This document shows, in pieces, positions 24,621 through 36,748 of a stretch of 64,000 nucleotides of DNA; within the stretch, counting starts at the first letter, position 1, and each line of letters begins with the position of its first letter. The position numbers and the translations under genes are program-made. The notes under the pieces were generated by a model. It did no database searches. It was not told the DNA's origin and saw only the letters and a list, made by a program, of their open reading frames with translations. The stretch is from Margaritifera margaritifera (taxonomy: Eukaryota > Mollusca > Bivalvia > Unionida > Margaritiferidae), in the NCBI GenBank assembly GCA_029931535.1, contig JAQPZY010001234.1, positions 1,019,501 through 1,083,500 on the forward strand, read 5' to 3'.

Positions 24621-25122
24621 CTCATTCAGTGATGCATCACAGCAGGTTATCATTGTTGTCAAAGTAGTAAGGAGAAATAACTTTACAGATACGTCATATT
24701 TCTTCAGCAAAAAGCTAATTTTCATATCTGAAAGGTAATGCAGTTTTCATTTATTTGTTCTAGCTCATAAATTTCTCATTTTTCTTCTGTAGGCACACAA
24801 AATCAAGCATTGCATGGCATGATGGGCAATCTTGTATTTTCATGTGTGAAAATATCCGGATATATTTTTCAAATGTGAAAATATAGGATTGAAAAAAATA
24901 TTACAATTATTTTGCTAATCATTTTCTGCATATATATATAATAAAATACGCTTACTTTTTGTAGGAATAAACAATATTTCAATCTGACAAGGACATCCAA
25001 AAAAGATACGAGTGGTGGTTGTTTTCGTTCTTTAATTGAGAATCAAGCTTAATGTTGGAGAAAAGTTTATGTCTATTTCAGTACAACACATAAGAGAAAA
25101 GTCATCTTGATCTATCACAAAC
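24621..25122. other. Non-coding, nothing recognised
   Basis: AT-rich. The perfect palindrome ATATCCGGATAT lies near 24851. Confidence 0.4.
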
Positions 25123-25214
25123 TTCATAGACCCAGATCTGCCATCGCATAATGCACAAGCAGATCAGGGTCTGTGTTGTTTGCAGTTGGACTCAACTTAT
25201 AAGTGAGTATATAC
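25123..25214. mobile_element. Double-palindrome MITE, partial copy
   Basis: CATAGACCCAGATCTGCCAT, then CGCATAATGC, leads into a 3' half of the other palindrome (GCAGATCAGGGTCTGTGTTG) and the terminal ACTTATAAGTGAGTATATAC. This copy has fused the left half of one hairpin to the right half of the other, which is consistent with recombination between the two palindromes of a full element. Confidence 0.7.
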
Positions 25215-25799
25215 AGGACACAAATTCTTTTGAGACAAGATAATTTTTTGTACAGATTTTGCCATGTGGTAAAAAAAGATCTATTAACAAGTCATTGGCG
25301 TCAGTACATGTACTATGTGTGAAGCAGTTGGTTGGTGGTATTTGGTGGGGAGGGGTCAAGAGGTCTGAAAAATAAGGATTATGAAAGGAAAATTGATTTA
25401 GGGGTGCTGCAACCTCCAAATAGTTGTCATGGGAAAAAAATGTCATTAAGGACATTTTCCTGATTTGCAGGCAATTAACTTAATGTTGACACAATATGAA
25501 GTTTATAGAACGATGGACAGGTGAACTGTGAACTGAAACCACTAATTCGCTCCATATTCATTCACTAGTACAGCTAGTTGGACTGATGGACAGGTGAATT
25601 GCACATAAGATATAGTACAGCATAAGAAGAAATAATAGAGAAGTAGCCTACTAAACATTTTTTATTGAAGAACTATTTGATTCTATATTAAACAATATAT
25701 GCCATTCCTTATGTCTCGCCCTCTGCTATGTGAGGTTAGTTGGTAGGGAAGCATGTAGTAACAGTTACACAGAATGACATAATGTGTTTGGCGGTGTCG
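25215..25799. other. Non-coding, nothing recognised
   Basis: A repeated GATGGACAGGTGAA phrase (25512 and 25586) is the only structure seen. Confidence 0.35.
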
Positions 25800-26360
25800 C
25801 TATTTTTAACTTTGAGGTAGATTTGTCAGTATGACTGAATGACAATTGTCTCAAGGCAGAATTCCTCATGTTTGAGGTGGGGTCACTGTAACTTGCTCAG
25901 AGGAAATTTATAGGAAATTAATCTAAGTTGAGTCACTTGGGGACAAAATGCCCAATTTATAGGAATATCTTAAACTATGGGACAGAATTGCCAGTATGAC
26001 TGAATTACAGAGCTGTCTTGGCAGAATTGTTGATGTTTGAGGCAGAGTCACCATAACTTGCTATGAGGAAATTTAGAGGAAAACAATCTGTAAGTTGAGT
26101 GGATTGGGGACAGTGCCCAATTTAAGGCAAATCTTATGCTATGAGGCAGAATGGCCAGTATGACAGAATGCCCAATTTAAGGAAAATCTTATGCTATGAG
26201 GCAGAATGGCCAGTATGACAGAATGACAAAATTGACATGGCAGAGATGTTAGAGGTGGAGTTGCCATAACTTGCTATGAGGAAATTTGTAGGAAATTCTT
26301 ACATTGAGGTGGAATTGCCTGTATGACTAAACGACATAATTGTTGAAGCAGAATTGCCAG
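25800..26360 (+). repeat. Degenerate tandem repeat, ~165-bp unit, ~3.5 copies
   Basis: Repeated phrases are GCCAGTATGACTGAATGACA, TTGAGGTGGGGTCACTGTAA, then CTTGCTATGAGGAAATTTAG and TTGGGGACAAAATGCCCAAT. A shorter perfect duplication of about 55 bp (GACAGAATGCCCAATTTAAG and following, near 26100 and 26162) is nested inside. Confidence 0.7.
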
Positions 26361-28440
26361 ATTGGGGACAGAAATCCTGACAGTGCATAAGTGGTGAATG
26401 CCTGTAGAGAAGGTATGGCAAGTGCACACGAGAGGTTAATATGAAGACGATAAGACAGAGGGAGAGCCACATGTCACAGAACTGTAGGCTGTGGTTGGAG
26501 CGATGGAGGATAAGCGAATAAAACACTTCCACTAACAACAGGGATCACTTGTAACAGAATGGCTGCTAACTGGGTCAACACTGGGTCAACACAGTAAACA
26601 GCTGCCATCTCTGATTGGCTATTAGTTTATACAAACACTGAGTGTCTGAGGAAACTGGCAAGCAGAATAGGGTATCATATGAATATTGACATTGCAGTGA
26701 CTACATACATGTATCTAGGAGTGACCTAGCATAATGGATGAGTCCATTAATTGTGTTAACATTTAAATACATTCAATTCTCACTTACACAGTATATACTA
26801 TATAGAATGATGGACAGCTGAATTATGACAATTAACTTACTGGTACAGTAATGCTTTTGAACGATAACAGCAAATTTAAAAATAATATGAATGCAACATG
26901 CAATTTTGACAGGCACTAGAAAAAGCCACATTTGCATAGTAAGGGTCATAGTAAGTTTCTCACACTTGCGGATACTATAAATAATTTTCATCAGTTTTTT
27001 CAAGACAGCTAATACCATATTTGCTTTTGCTTGATTAAATTGGAACACAGTATGTCAGAATAATTTTTTTTTTATGTATGTTGTAACAGTTTCCCATACA
27101 AGTTTTGTGTCTCCACAGAGATATGTATATTTCAAAATTATATTAAACAATTGGTTCAGTAGACAGCATATGTATATTGAATATTTTGAAGTAAAGATTT
27201 GTCTGGCAGCTGATAAAACAGTATCAGTCTGAGTCTCAAGTAGCAAAACTCTTAAACATTAACCAGTCAAGCTTCTGTCAGTGAAAACAACACAAAGATG
27301 TACTACAGCTGGGAGAAACAATCAATTAGTGCTATCATGGTTAACCAGTAGCCCACCATGTTTTTACATGGTAAGGTGATAGGGGCCTCAAGCTGGTAAG
27401 GACATTATAAATCAGAATAAAGTTGCCAGAAGCAAGTTAATCCCTCCAGTAACAAGGTGCACATAATAAGTAAGGTGGTGAAAAGGATATCATCTGTTGA
27501 TTTAGTGGACATTGCACATTTCTTATTGAATGTAACAGATTCTTGATGAACCTTTTCCTGCCATAGGTTAGCTGAAGTAAGATTTAAGAACTTAATTGTT
27601 ATTATAACTTTCACTATTTTACAAATCAATGCATCTCAGATTTATCAGGTAATTAATTACTATATCTATATGAGTATAAGGGGACTGAATTAATAATGCA
27701 GAACTTAAGGTGTTACATGAGATTTGCATTACTAAACAGTTTACAAGAATATGGCATTTGTACCGAAGATGTGTTGTTTTTTTAAGCACCATCATCTGGT
27801 ATGTGTTCTCAGCACGACCAAAAATCAATTTTCTACTTCAATAATATATTGAAATAATGCAAATTTTAAATTTACTAGATGATAGACTGGTATAATTATA
27901 GTCTGCCATTATAGCATCATTAACTTGTGACTCAGAGTCCTAATTGAGTATCTTTTTTTCTTCAACCAGAGCAGAGATAACTACTCATTAGCATACCATA
28001 TTGTAGAAAATCTAATTTATTTCATTTGACAATTACACAAATATGAAGAAGTTTGAGCTCTAAGTATATAATGAGAACAACCAAAAATTGGTTCAAAAAT
28101 CTTGAATGACTTTGATTATGAGCAAGAGGCTATGCATATTAATTATGCCTCTATTTTTGGAAAGAATTTTTATCAGACTATAGTAACATAGGTAAAATCA
28201 GCATAATATAAAGTTTGGTAGATAGTTCGGATAGGTTGTGTTCTTACAATACTACATAAGCCTGCTTAGTGAAATGGTCAACTGTTAAGTTCCATATGTC
28301 AGTTAAACAATATCAGGCCCACTTGGACATCTTGATTCAACTGTTATACACCCCTTCCCCCAAATGAATGGGTATACTGAGCCAGCTTGTCCATCCATCA
28401 CATTTTGCCTCTCAAGAAATCTACATTTTGTGTCCAAATT
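26361..28440. other. AT-rich non-coding stretch
   Basis: Several minus-strand frames of 60-90 codons exist (for example at 26773-27048), but they lack recognisable domains, splice sites or conserved copies. CTGGGTCAACACTGGGTCAA near 26570 is a short duplication. Confidence 0.4.
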
Positions 28441-28948
28441 ACATTAGTGACATTGCTTGAAAATGACCTATTTCCTGAGAAATTCTTCATTATTTTGAAG
28501 GATTGGAGTTGCCCTCAGTGACATTGCTTGAAAATGACCTATTTCCTGAGAAATTAATCCTTATTTTGAATGATTAGAGTTGCCCTCAGTGACATTGCTT
28601 AAAAATGACCTATTTCCTGAGAAATTAATCCTTATTTTGAATGATTAGAGTTGCCCTCAGTGACATTGCTTAAAAATGACCTATATCCTGAGAAATTCTT
28701 TATTATTTTGAATGATGAGAACTTGCCCTCAGTGACATTGCTTAAAAATGACCTATTTCCTAAGAAATGTTTAATTATTTTGAATGATTTGAGTTGTCCT
28801 CAGTGACATTGCCTGAAAATGACCTATTTCCTTAGAAATTCTTTATTATTTTGAATGATTTGAGTTACCATCAGTGACATTGCTTGAAAATGGCCAATTT
28901 CCTTAGAAATTCTTCAATATTTTGAATGATTTGAGTTGCCCACAGTTG
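28441..28948 (+). repeat. Tandem repeat, 71-bp unit, 7 copies
   Basis: Starts are spaced exactly 71 bp (28447, 28518, 28589 and onward). The unit contains GTGACATTGCTTGAAAATGA, CCTATTTCCTGAGAAATT, a TTATTTTGAATGATT block and GAGTTGCCCTCA. Divergence between copies is about 5-10 percent. Confidence 0.95.
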
Positions 28949-29194
28949 TGCAAGCAATTAAAACAAATAGTCAGATTTAGAAAAATTTAAATTGATATTG
29001 AATACATGAAACAGAATATAAAAATGACTTTTAAACATTTTTCGCTGATAATTTATCTAGATGAATTGAACTATGCTAAAAGGAACTATAGATGCAATAA
29101 AGAGAGGAAAAAGCAAACAAACGTACAGCAGTTGATTATCTACCATCTTTAAAATATGTTTTTGACCCCTACAAAAATGATGAGCTTATTTCAA
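28949..29194. other. Non-coding, nothing recognised
   Basis: AT-rich sequence between the 71-bp repeat and the AGCT-rich tract. Confidence 0.35.
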
Positions 29195-29520
29195 GACAGG
29201 AACAAGCTCGGCGAAACATCGGACTCACGAGCCCACGACTTTGCTATATAGCACGTGGAAGCCGGAATTTGGAACGATCACGTAATTGCGGCAAGCTCGC
29301 AACAAGCTAAAATGCACTCATGGCAAGCTTTCAATGAGCTTCTATCTAAATCAAGCTCGTGCGAGCTAGTGATTGCTCGTAATGAGCTCGCTATAAGCTT
29401 TGTTATGATCTTAACTGTAGATAGCAAGCTCGCTAAAACTTTGCACATGCGAGCTCGCAGCAATCTTGCAGTGAGCATACAAGCTCGAGATATGCTGTCA
29501 ACCAGCTAGTAGCAAGCTCT
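29195..29520. other. AGCT/AGCTCG-rich tract
   Basis: AGCT occurs about 14 times in 326 bp, where about one is expected at random. Most copies are within CAAGCTCG, GAGCTCG or AAGCTT, in both orientations and at irregular spacing. The tract is richer in G+C and CpG than its flanks. It carries an 84-codon frame on the + strand (29255-29509) and a 66-codon frame on the minus strand, with no recognisable domain. The irregular spacing of a short motif looks more like a cluster of protein-binding sites, or the subterminal region of a transposon, than a tandem repeat. Confidence 0.6.
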
Positions 29521-29524
29521 TGAT

Positions 29525-30453
29525 GAAATTAAAATCTTTGTAGTATATATATCTATGCTTTTGACATCTTTTATTTTGAGGCATTTTTCTACAAAATATA
29601 ATACTACATGCATGGTTGATAATCTCAAAATGGCAACTTAATTGCCAGTCTTTTTATAGGCAGTGTACGTGATCGTTTTTGCTTTTCATATATCTGGCTC
29701 CATATTAAATTAAAATGACATTTTTGTTTCTTAATGTAAACTGTCCATAATCTTATTTAGTGTGTCCGAAAAGAGGGTTAACAATAATATTAGCAACCAC
29801 GACTTTACAGAAATGTAGGCTGCATTTAGAAACTGTTGAGACTAAAAATTATGGCTATCTGAAAACTTTGGGTGAATGAAAACTTATGGCAAAGACAGTA
29901 ACGAGAGATAAAGATGACAGAAGTGGTGGAAAACATTCTTAGTCTATGCAGTTGCAGGTCAGTCTGTAATTAATGTATAGATATAAGTGCATATTTTCCC
30001 TATCAAAATAAAAAGGAAAGTACATTGTTGATTAGGCCTTTTGTTAAAAATCACAACATAGCCTGTGATCACATAATGAAAACAGCAGACAAAGTGACCT
30101 TAATGATTTTTTTTCTGTCAAGTGAAATTATCAGAATCATTTACCATGGTGCCCAGTTCAGCCAGTGGATGCAAAAAGATACATAGAAATACAGAATTTC
30201 ACTGTGTACCTGAGCTTATGAACTGCATAGCAAACGGGTTTTCTTTTTCGAGTATTGCACAAAGTAATATTTCTTATATAGATTGTTGTATAAAAATAGT
30301 AATTTTAATCTTTGCTATGAATTTGTTAGGAGATACAAGGAAATAAAAAAAAAAAAACAAGTAACTTTGGTTAATAATAACAACAACAAAAAAATGCAGA
30401 AATCGACGTTAGCATATTTTATAAAGGTCTTGATTTTCAAGACAAGATAAAAT
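29525..30453. other. AT-rich non-coding stretch
   Basis: Nothing is recognised beyond a poly-A run near 30347 and CAACAACAA near 30380. Confidence 0.4.
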
Positions 30454-30678
30454 TACCATATATACTCCCATATAGTCAAGGTCCAAATGCAAACAACATA
30501 GACCCTGATCTGCCATTTCATAATGCGCCGGCAAATCAGGGTCTGCGTTGTTTGTTCTACTGATTAGTCCTTGCAAACTGCATAGACCCAGATCTGCTGG
30601 CGCATTATGCAACAGCAGATCTGGGTCTATGCAGTTTGCAGTTGGTATCGGATTATACACGAGTAAGACAGTATATAG
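30454..30678. mobile_element. Double-palindrome MITE, full copy
   Basis: The left end TACCATATATACTCCCATAT and the right end (GGATTATACACGAGTAAGAC) are approximate inverted repeats. The interior has two palindromes in the order CATAGACCCTGATCTGCC..GGCAAATCAGGGTCTGCG and CATAGACCCAGATCTGCTGG..CAGCAGATCTGGGTCTATG. These flank a spacer (TTGTTCTACTGATTAGTCCT) and have CATAATGCGC-type loops. Relative to the 30877 copy the order of hairpins is inverted, so the element is inserted in the opposite orientation. It is non-coding. Confidence 0.85.
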
Positions 30679-30876
30679 AATATGAGCAAATATTTACAAC
30701 AGTTATTCAACCATTTATTGGCTACATATAATTGTTTTGTTCTGCTATGAAGGAGAAGAAAAGATCTGCCTTGAAAGTAGTAGAGGAATTAATTCAAAAA
30801 TAATTTTTGAAAATAAAGGAAATTTTGGCTCTAAGGGTTAACTGGTGTATTGTCATATATCAATGCAAATACACAT

Positions 30877-31095
30877 ACCATATATACTCGCATATAAGCC
30901 GATACAAGCTGAAAAATGCATAGACCCAGATCTGCCGTCGCATAATGCGCCGGCAGATCTGGGTCTATGCAGTTTGTAAGGACTAATCAGTAGAACAAAA
31001 AACATAGACCCTGATCTGCCGGTGCATTATGCAATGGCAGATCAGGGTCTATGTTGTTTGCATTTGGACCTGGTTTATATTCGAGTATATACAGT
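30877..31095. mobile_element. Double-palindrome MITE, best-preserved copy
   Basis: The TIRs are TACCATATATACTCGCATAT at the left and (as written on +) TTATATTCGAGTATATACAG at the right. Hairpin 1 has arms CATAGACCCAGATCTGCCG and CGGCAGATCTGGGTCTATG around a CGCATAATGC loop. Hairpin 2 has arms CATAGACCCTGATCTGCCG and TGGCAGATCAGGGTCTATG. The hairpins differ mainly at one arm position (CCAGATC versus CCTGATC), compensated on the other arm. Confidence 0.9.
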
Positions 31096-33446
31096 ACTGT
31101 TTGCAAGGATTGGTCGATTTCTAGTGTTTTCAGTGACCAGGGTTCAGAAGGTTTGGGTTGTTTGGGATATGACCTTTTAATAATCCGTCATAATACTATC
31201 TGCTAGGGATTCTACATAGTTTGGCATCAGATATTGAAAATATAATGTTATGAATGATGTTTTGTTGACAAAATTAAAAGGTCATGCACTAATTGACATA
31301 AAATGGAATATTTTAACCAGCTTTGTTAAGTGTCACATATATTACAAGCCATGGATTCTACCAGATTCTTTTTCCTCCATTGGATTTCAAATTTTTTGGA
31401 CCCTGCCATGATATGCTATATCAACATTGTTTTTGTGCATAATTTCTTGATCATAATCTGCCAATATATGTCCATCAGTTACACCGTCTCTCATTAGGTG
31501 TTAATAAATCCACAACCTTTACATCCAGCTAAGCAGTTTTTGGGTCATGCTGCTTTATCATAGTAAACATCCAGTATGTTGCTGAAATGTGCAGTTACAT
31601 ATCTAAGTTAATTTATTAATTGACTAAATGTAGTCTTTATGGTTTCTTGTGTGTAAGTGTGAAATACACTGTAAACACATATAATTTCCATGAGTACAAA
31701 CATTTTGAGTATATCATGTGAAGACTAGCTTGCTGAGAAAATAATTCACAAATTGAAAGATAAATTGCATTTTTGAAGTGCCACGAATTGTCTCGTGTTG
31801 TAAACATGCTTTAAGTTCTTAAAATTAGAAATTTGATTATTCTAAATACCTTTTATTATCCAATTGCTTTTTTAAGAAGAAAAGGCAGGTGCTATGTTAT
31901 CTGGCCCATCTGGACATGAGTGCGTGCATGCCTATGTAATACTGCGCAACAACATCTATACAGTTCCAGAAAAAGTCTTGAAACTTTGGGATATGATTGA
32001 GGATGGTCTCGAGATGTTCTTTTTTTTTTGTATCTAAGCTGTCACTGAACTCCTACTACACTGCTGAAGGTTGAGACATGAATCCTTGGGGTATTGTTGA
32101 GGGTAGTCTGTAAATGTGCACAACAGTGGGGGGGGGGGGGCTGCAAAGGTGAAGGGAATACATGTTTTTCACAGACACTTTCTAGTTGAAGATATTTTGT
32201 ACGGAAACAGAAAAAAAAGAGTCACATTATAAGCATTTTTTCTGCAGGACAAAAAGCATGTATGTAATTTATAAGATTTCTAAGGCCTACAATGAACTAG
32301 TTTGTTTATCTGGCTCAGGCTGATCACTTGTCCCCAATCTTTTCTCTTAATTCAGTTGAATTACAAGCATTCTTTTGTTTGTGAAGCAAGTGAAGTCAGT
32401 ACTTTGACCAGTATATAAAGAGAAAAAGAACCCTGTTATCTTGCCCTTGATGTCACAAAATAGAGACAGATGTTTAAACAAATGGACTGAATGTCTTTCA
32501 ACCAACAATTTGGTCTTTGTTTTGAACATCAAAGGTATGCAAAATCAGGTGATTTTTATTTCTGTCTCATTCAAGTAATGAGGCTTGAACTTGAATCAGT
32601 GTTGAAATTTTGTTAGTCTTACAATATGTTGAAGAATTTGGGGGTCAGTTAGGGTCATTTAAAAATAAGGAAAATGTGACCTTATTGCAAATAATTAAGT
32701 CTTTCAGGTCCAGATCAAAACATCCCCATCTTTGTTACTCAACAAGATGGAATTCTTGCATATTATAACAGATTACTATGAACTTGTGATAAAGAGCTGC
32801 ATTAGAAAGTTTTGTATGAAAAAAAAATAGAAGGCTAAAGTGTTTGTATTTTTGGCTCTTAGTTTGTCTCTAAAACCATACTTCAGGAGGAAGTTTTTTC
32901 AAGCCTCTCAAACTGCTAGATGCCTGAGGAGAAGGGTTAATGACACATACACATAATCCTTTGTTGGTGTGCAAATACAATCATGTACAACAAAACACGT
33001 GCATAATCTCATACAAATAGTATACATCATGTACTTTTAATAATTTGTGTGCTTTATATCACTAACAATAATGAAACGTCCAGATCATTGTACAAAATAT
33101 TCTCACCTTTTCATGATCGTTAAATTTAAAAAGTTACTCGTGTCAGAGTAACAAGATATTCTTTTGCCAATAAGAAAATAATGTGATATTTTATTATGCA
33201 AATATGCATGTTTCACTGAATTCATGGGACACTGTTGATGCTATACAATTGTTGTCATTTTTTGCAGTACATGCATACTTGCATTCACAAACCCATATCT
33301 TCATCATTACACATGGTTTACACACAAATTGTTGCTTTTACTTTTAATGTAATATGCGATGATTGCAGACAAGCATATCATCATTGCTAGAATTATCTAG
33401 CACTAAAAGGGTATAGTGGTGTGAAAGTTGATGTTACAGTATAAAC
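31096..33446. other. AT-rich non-coding stretch
   Basis: A run of 13 G lies near 32128. The segments around 31983 and 32071 look like a degenerate ~90-bp duplication (GGGATATGATTGAGGATGGT versus GGGGTATTGTTGAGGGTAGT). No gene is recognised. Confidence 0.4.
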
Positions 33447-33620
33447 AAAATATATGGATCCCTTAGACTGGCCAGTACTGGCATGTACATTTGGGTGGTG
33501 AAAAATATATGGATCCCTTAGACTGGCCAGTACTGGCATGTACATTTGGGTGGTGAAAAATATATGGATCCCTTAGACTGGCCAGTACTGGCATGTACAT
33601 TTGGGTGGTGAAAAATATTA
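33447..33620 (+). repeat. Tandem repeat, 55-bp unit, 3 copies
   Basis: The unit starts AAAATATATGGATCCCTTAG and ends TTTGGGTGGTGA. The three copies are essentially identical, indicating a recent expansion. Each copy contains the near-palindrome CTGGCCAGTACTGGC. Confidence 0.95.
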
Positions 33621-33768
33621 AGCAGGTTTAAGGTTAAGCACCTTTTTATTAGGCTCGACCTCCACACCACCTAAAAAAATCCTCCCCAACATCTAAACTT
33701 TCTCACCAGAAACTCACCAGGGTGTTCCTATCGCTTTAAATTAATTGCTATTGGTGGCAGTATTATTA

Positions 33769-33888
33769 TCTGGGTCTATGCAGTTTGTAAGGACTGATCA
33801 GTAGAACAAACAACATAGACCCTGATATGCTGATCAGGGTCTATGTTGTTTGCATTTGGACCCGGGTTATACGCGAGTATATATGGTA
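33769..33888. mobile_element. Double-palindrome MITE, 5'-truncated copy
   Basis: It begins inside hairpin 1 (TCTGGGTCTATGCAGTTTGT). A shortened hairpin 2 follows (CATAGACCCTGATATGCTGA, then TCAGGGTCTATG) that has lost its loop. It ends with GGTTATACGCGAGTATATAT. Confidence 0.8.
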
Positions 33889-34689
33889 TATACATTGCTA
33901 GACCTAAACCGATAAATATCAGTACAGTAACTTGATCTGGCTGCTTGTATCGCATCTGATTTGATAGCTTAAGAACATTGGATCATGTTCAACCCTTTGG
34001 GTCTTGCAAGATCCGATGTTCTTCTTCTTGTCTGGTTAATGTTAGTGGAAGAACATTGGATAACGCTTGACCTTTTGGGTCTCACAAGATCTAATGTCCT
34101 TCCTCTATCAAACGATGCGATACAAGTACCTAGAGTTACTGTACTAATGATGTGTTTACTATCCTAGCTGTAAATGTTCCAGGGTCTTCCATAAGGGTGA
34201 AATGATTCATCGATGCATCAATACTTTTGCCATATTGATACATGTATTGATACAAGAGGTGAAGAATCGATACAAAATGATACTTACCCTATTGAAGTTA
34301 CTTTAATCTTCAGCAGTCATGAATAATTATTAGTCGTTTGCCTTTTTATTCTTTAAACTGAGAATTTATCTGATAGCTGTCGCAGGCACAGGCACTAATG
34401 TTTGTCAGTGTAAGGGTGCAAATTTCTGTCGATCTATAAAGAGAACATTAACTTGGACAGAGAACAATTAATTAGATTTATGAGGACAGGGTGCGCATTA
34501 AATCGATATGCTGCAAGGATTTTAAGGTCTGTGTTGTGAGAGGAACCGATTTGTAATTAAGCATTCGTTTATTTAACAGTCAGAGAAACTGGAAGGGAAA
34601 AGGTTAACTCAATCTTTGTATCGAAAATGTCAGAGTTGAGATTGTCCAGAATCAGTTATTTGGAAATCTAGAGGGTCAGGATGACCGCA

Positions 34690-34760
34690 AATTTTGGCAC
34701 CTATTTATAAAAGGCGGTAGATATATTTAATCCTGATTGGCTACGCTAAATAAGGGGCGT
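34690..34760. promoter_or_regulatory. Promoter-like cluster inside the hAT-type element
   Basis: Within 70 bp there is TATTTATAAAAGGCGG (a TATA box or CArG-like box), TGATTGGCT (an inverted CCAAT box) and CTAAATAAGG (CArG-like). Read on the minus strand the order is CCTTATTTAG, AGCCAATCA, then TTTTATAAATAGG, which suits leftward transcription. On the + strand the TATA box could serve rightward transcription through the 76-codon frame at 34759-34989. No transcript evidence is available and direction is undecided. Confidence 0.35.
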
Positions 34761-36307
34761 GTTTCCCACACTAAATTTCATAGTTTTAATATGCCACATC
34801 GCAAAATTTAGTCAGCCTAAACTCCTGCAAGAGGAAGATATTTTTGGCTCCGAGATTGAATTTGCAAGAAATTATCTCGTAAAACAATTATCTAAGGGAC
34901 CGGATGTCTGGAAAGTTGACGGACACAATTCTGGCTGTAGAAGCGAGCAAGGCTTGAAAGCAAAAGGTATTTGCATCAATCTCATGTAATTCGTTGATAC
35001 CAATATAATTATTTGCCTGAATTTATTTACTTATATTTGCATGAATTTATTTGTATAAATTCGTAGATCAATTTTCTTGATATGAGTATAACTGTGTTTG
35101 AGTTCATTATCTGAATTCGTACAATGATCTTATATATAAGTTTGACAGATTGTTTGAATTTGTTGTCTTGAGTGTTATAGGAGTCATGTATTTTAAGAAT
35201 TTCATGCATTACTTTAGTTGATATGAGTATGAGAATCCGTGTGAATTCACCGATCTTAGATGATTTCATGTATGATAAAAACTTGAGTGCGTATCGACTG
35301 AAATTAACGTAGTTAAGCCATGTAATGAATTTCATTCATTCATTTGTATAATCGAGAATGGAACTGTTATGTCTCGTGTGATGTTAATGCGAGTCAGCGA
35401 TGAAATAGCCATTAGGAAATACATTAATCTTATGAAACTAGGTTTGTTTGTTTATGGCCTGCCGTGTTTAGCTTGACCAGATAGCCTTTGGTATCTGTTT
35501 GACTTCCGATAGGATGATGTCTGACATAACGAGAGTGGAGTAATGATCTATTCCCAGTAGGATATCTGACAGAAGATTTAGGTTGCTTCTCTGTTTATTT
35601 TGAAAGGGGAAATAGCTCCACTGACGTAATCCACTGACGTATCCACGTACCTACATATCTACATACCTACGTATCCACCTACCCACACAAAGTTTGAGGG
35701 CCGACAGAGGCAAGATAGTCAGAGTGAGAAGAAAGCGAAGGAACCAGTTGAACAGCACGGTGAAGCTGGAATGAACCGGAGGAAACCAGGTTATGAAGCT
35801 GTACGAGGCAATGACTTCGATTGTTCACTCGATTCTATGATGAATTAATTCTATCATTTAAACAGATCGGCTATTTATATAAGTATATTTGTGTTTAAAA
35901 TTCGGTGAATGATTTATTTCAAAAAGAAGTGTATCTTCCTAATGTAATGCATTATCACGGTTTGTTTATGTAATTGATTAAATTGTTATATTTCATATAC
36001 GGGGGCTCGTTTTAGTCTGTTCTATATATCTGCTCAGATCTTTATTCATTCCATCTATAAGTTTCACAATTTATATTATTATTTACTCGATCCGGGCAAT
36101 AACACCGAGGTCGATCATCCTCTAGATAACGATAACCACAACCACCCCCACCCCCATGCCACAGTCGGTAAAAAAGAAAAAAAAATGTTGAAAACACCCA
36201 CTCACCTTTTGTAAATTGACACAAGGTTACGTGGTTCGAAATGTGTCCCCCCCCCCAGCTTACACTGATTATATACCAATTTTTTTTTATCCCATCAGCA
36301 TGTTCAG

Positions 36308-36748
36308 CCACTAATAACTAATAATAAATATCAAAGTAAAGGAGACTTTCCAAATTTGTTCCCCATGTATGATTGAAGTACTTTACTGATCATTTAATAA
36401 CTGCTTTTACGCAAAGTTACTCTGTCGCTTCGTATCTTGTCTATATGGATCGAATTACAAGGCTACACTTCCGGTGTGTCACTCAGTGAAATATGTTACA
36501 TTAAATTCTGATTGGTGGTTATTGTTTGTTGCAGTCCAGGGTAAACAATAACCACCAATCAGAATTGACTGCAGCTTATTCACTGACATACCTGAAGTAT
36601 TGGCATACAAACTCGATCCAGGTAGATACAAAGCAACAGAGAAACTTCATTCAAAATGGTTATTAAATGATCTGTAAATTACTAAAGTCGTACATGGAGA
36701 ACAAGTTTGGAACGTTTCCTTTTACGTTGATATAGGTAATCAGTGACT
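36308..36748. repeat. Long imperfect palindrome (fold-back), ~200-bp arms
   Basis: The left arm ends ATTCTGATTGGTGGTTATTG TTT at 36527. After a ~15-bp spacer the right arm starts AAACAATAACCACCAATCAG at 36543. The inner ~25 bp are perfect. Outward the arms diverge but keep order (GATCATTTAATAAC, TCTGT.GCTT.GTATCT, CTATATGGATCGA versus CTACCTGGATCGA, and CCATGTA.GA). A transcript would form a long hairpin. Confidence 0.85.

Noticed and set aside
26773..27048. 91-codon minus-strand ORF
   Set aside because: Hydrophobic, AT-driven composition, with no domain, splice context or second copy.
35027..35335. 102-codon minus-strand ORF inside the hAT-type element
   Set aside because: Ile/Lys-rich low-information sequence caused by repeated GAATTTAT-like words; no transposase motif.
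36000..36015. GGGGGCTCGT as a retroviral-type primer binding site next to an LTR
   Set aside because: Only about ten bases fit, no second LTR or TG..CA ends with a duplication were found, and the site lies inside the hAT-type element.
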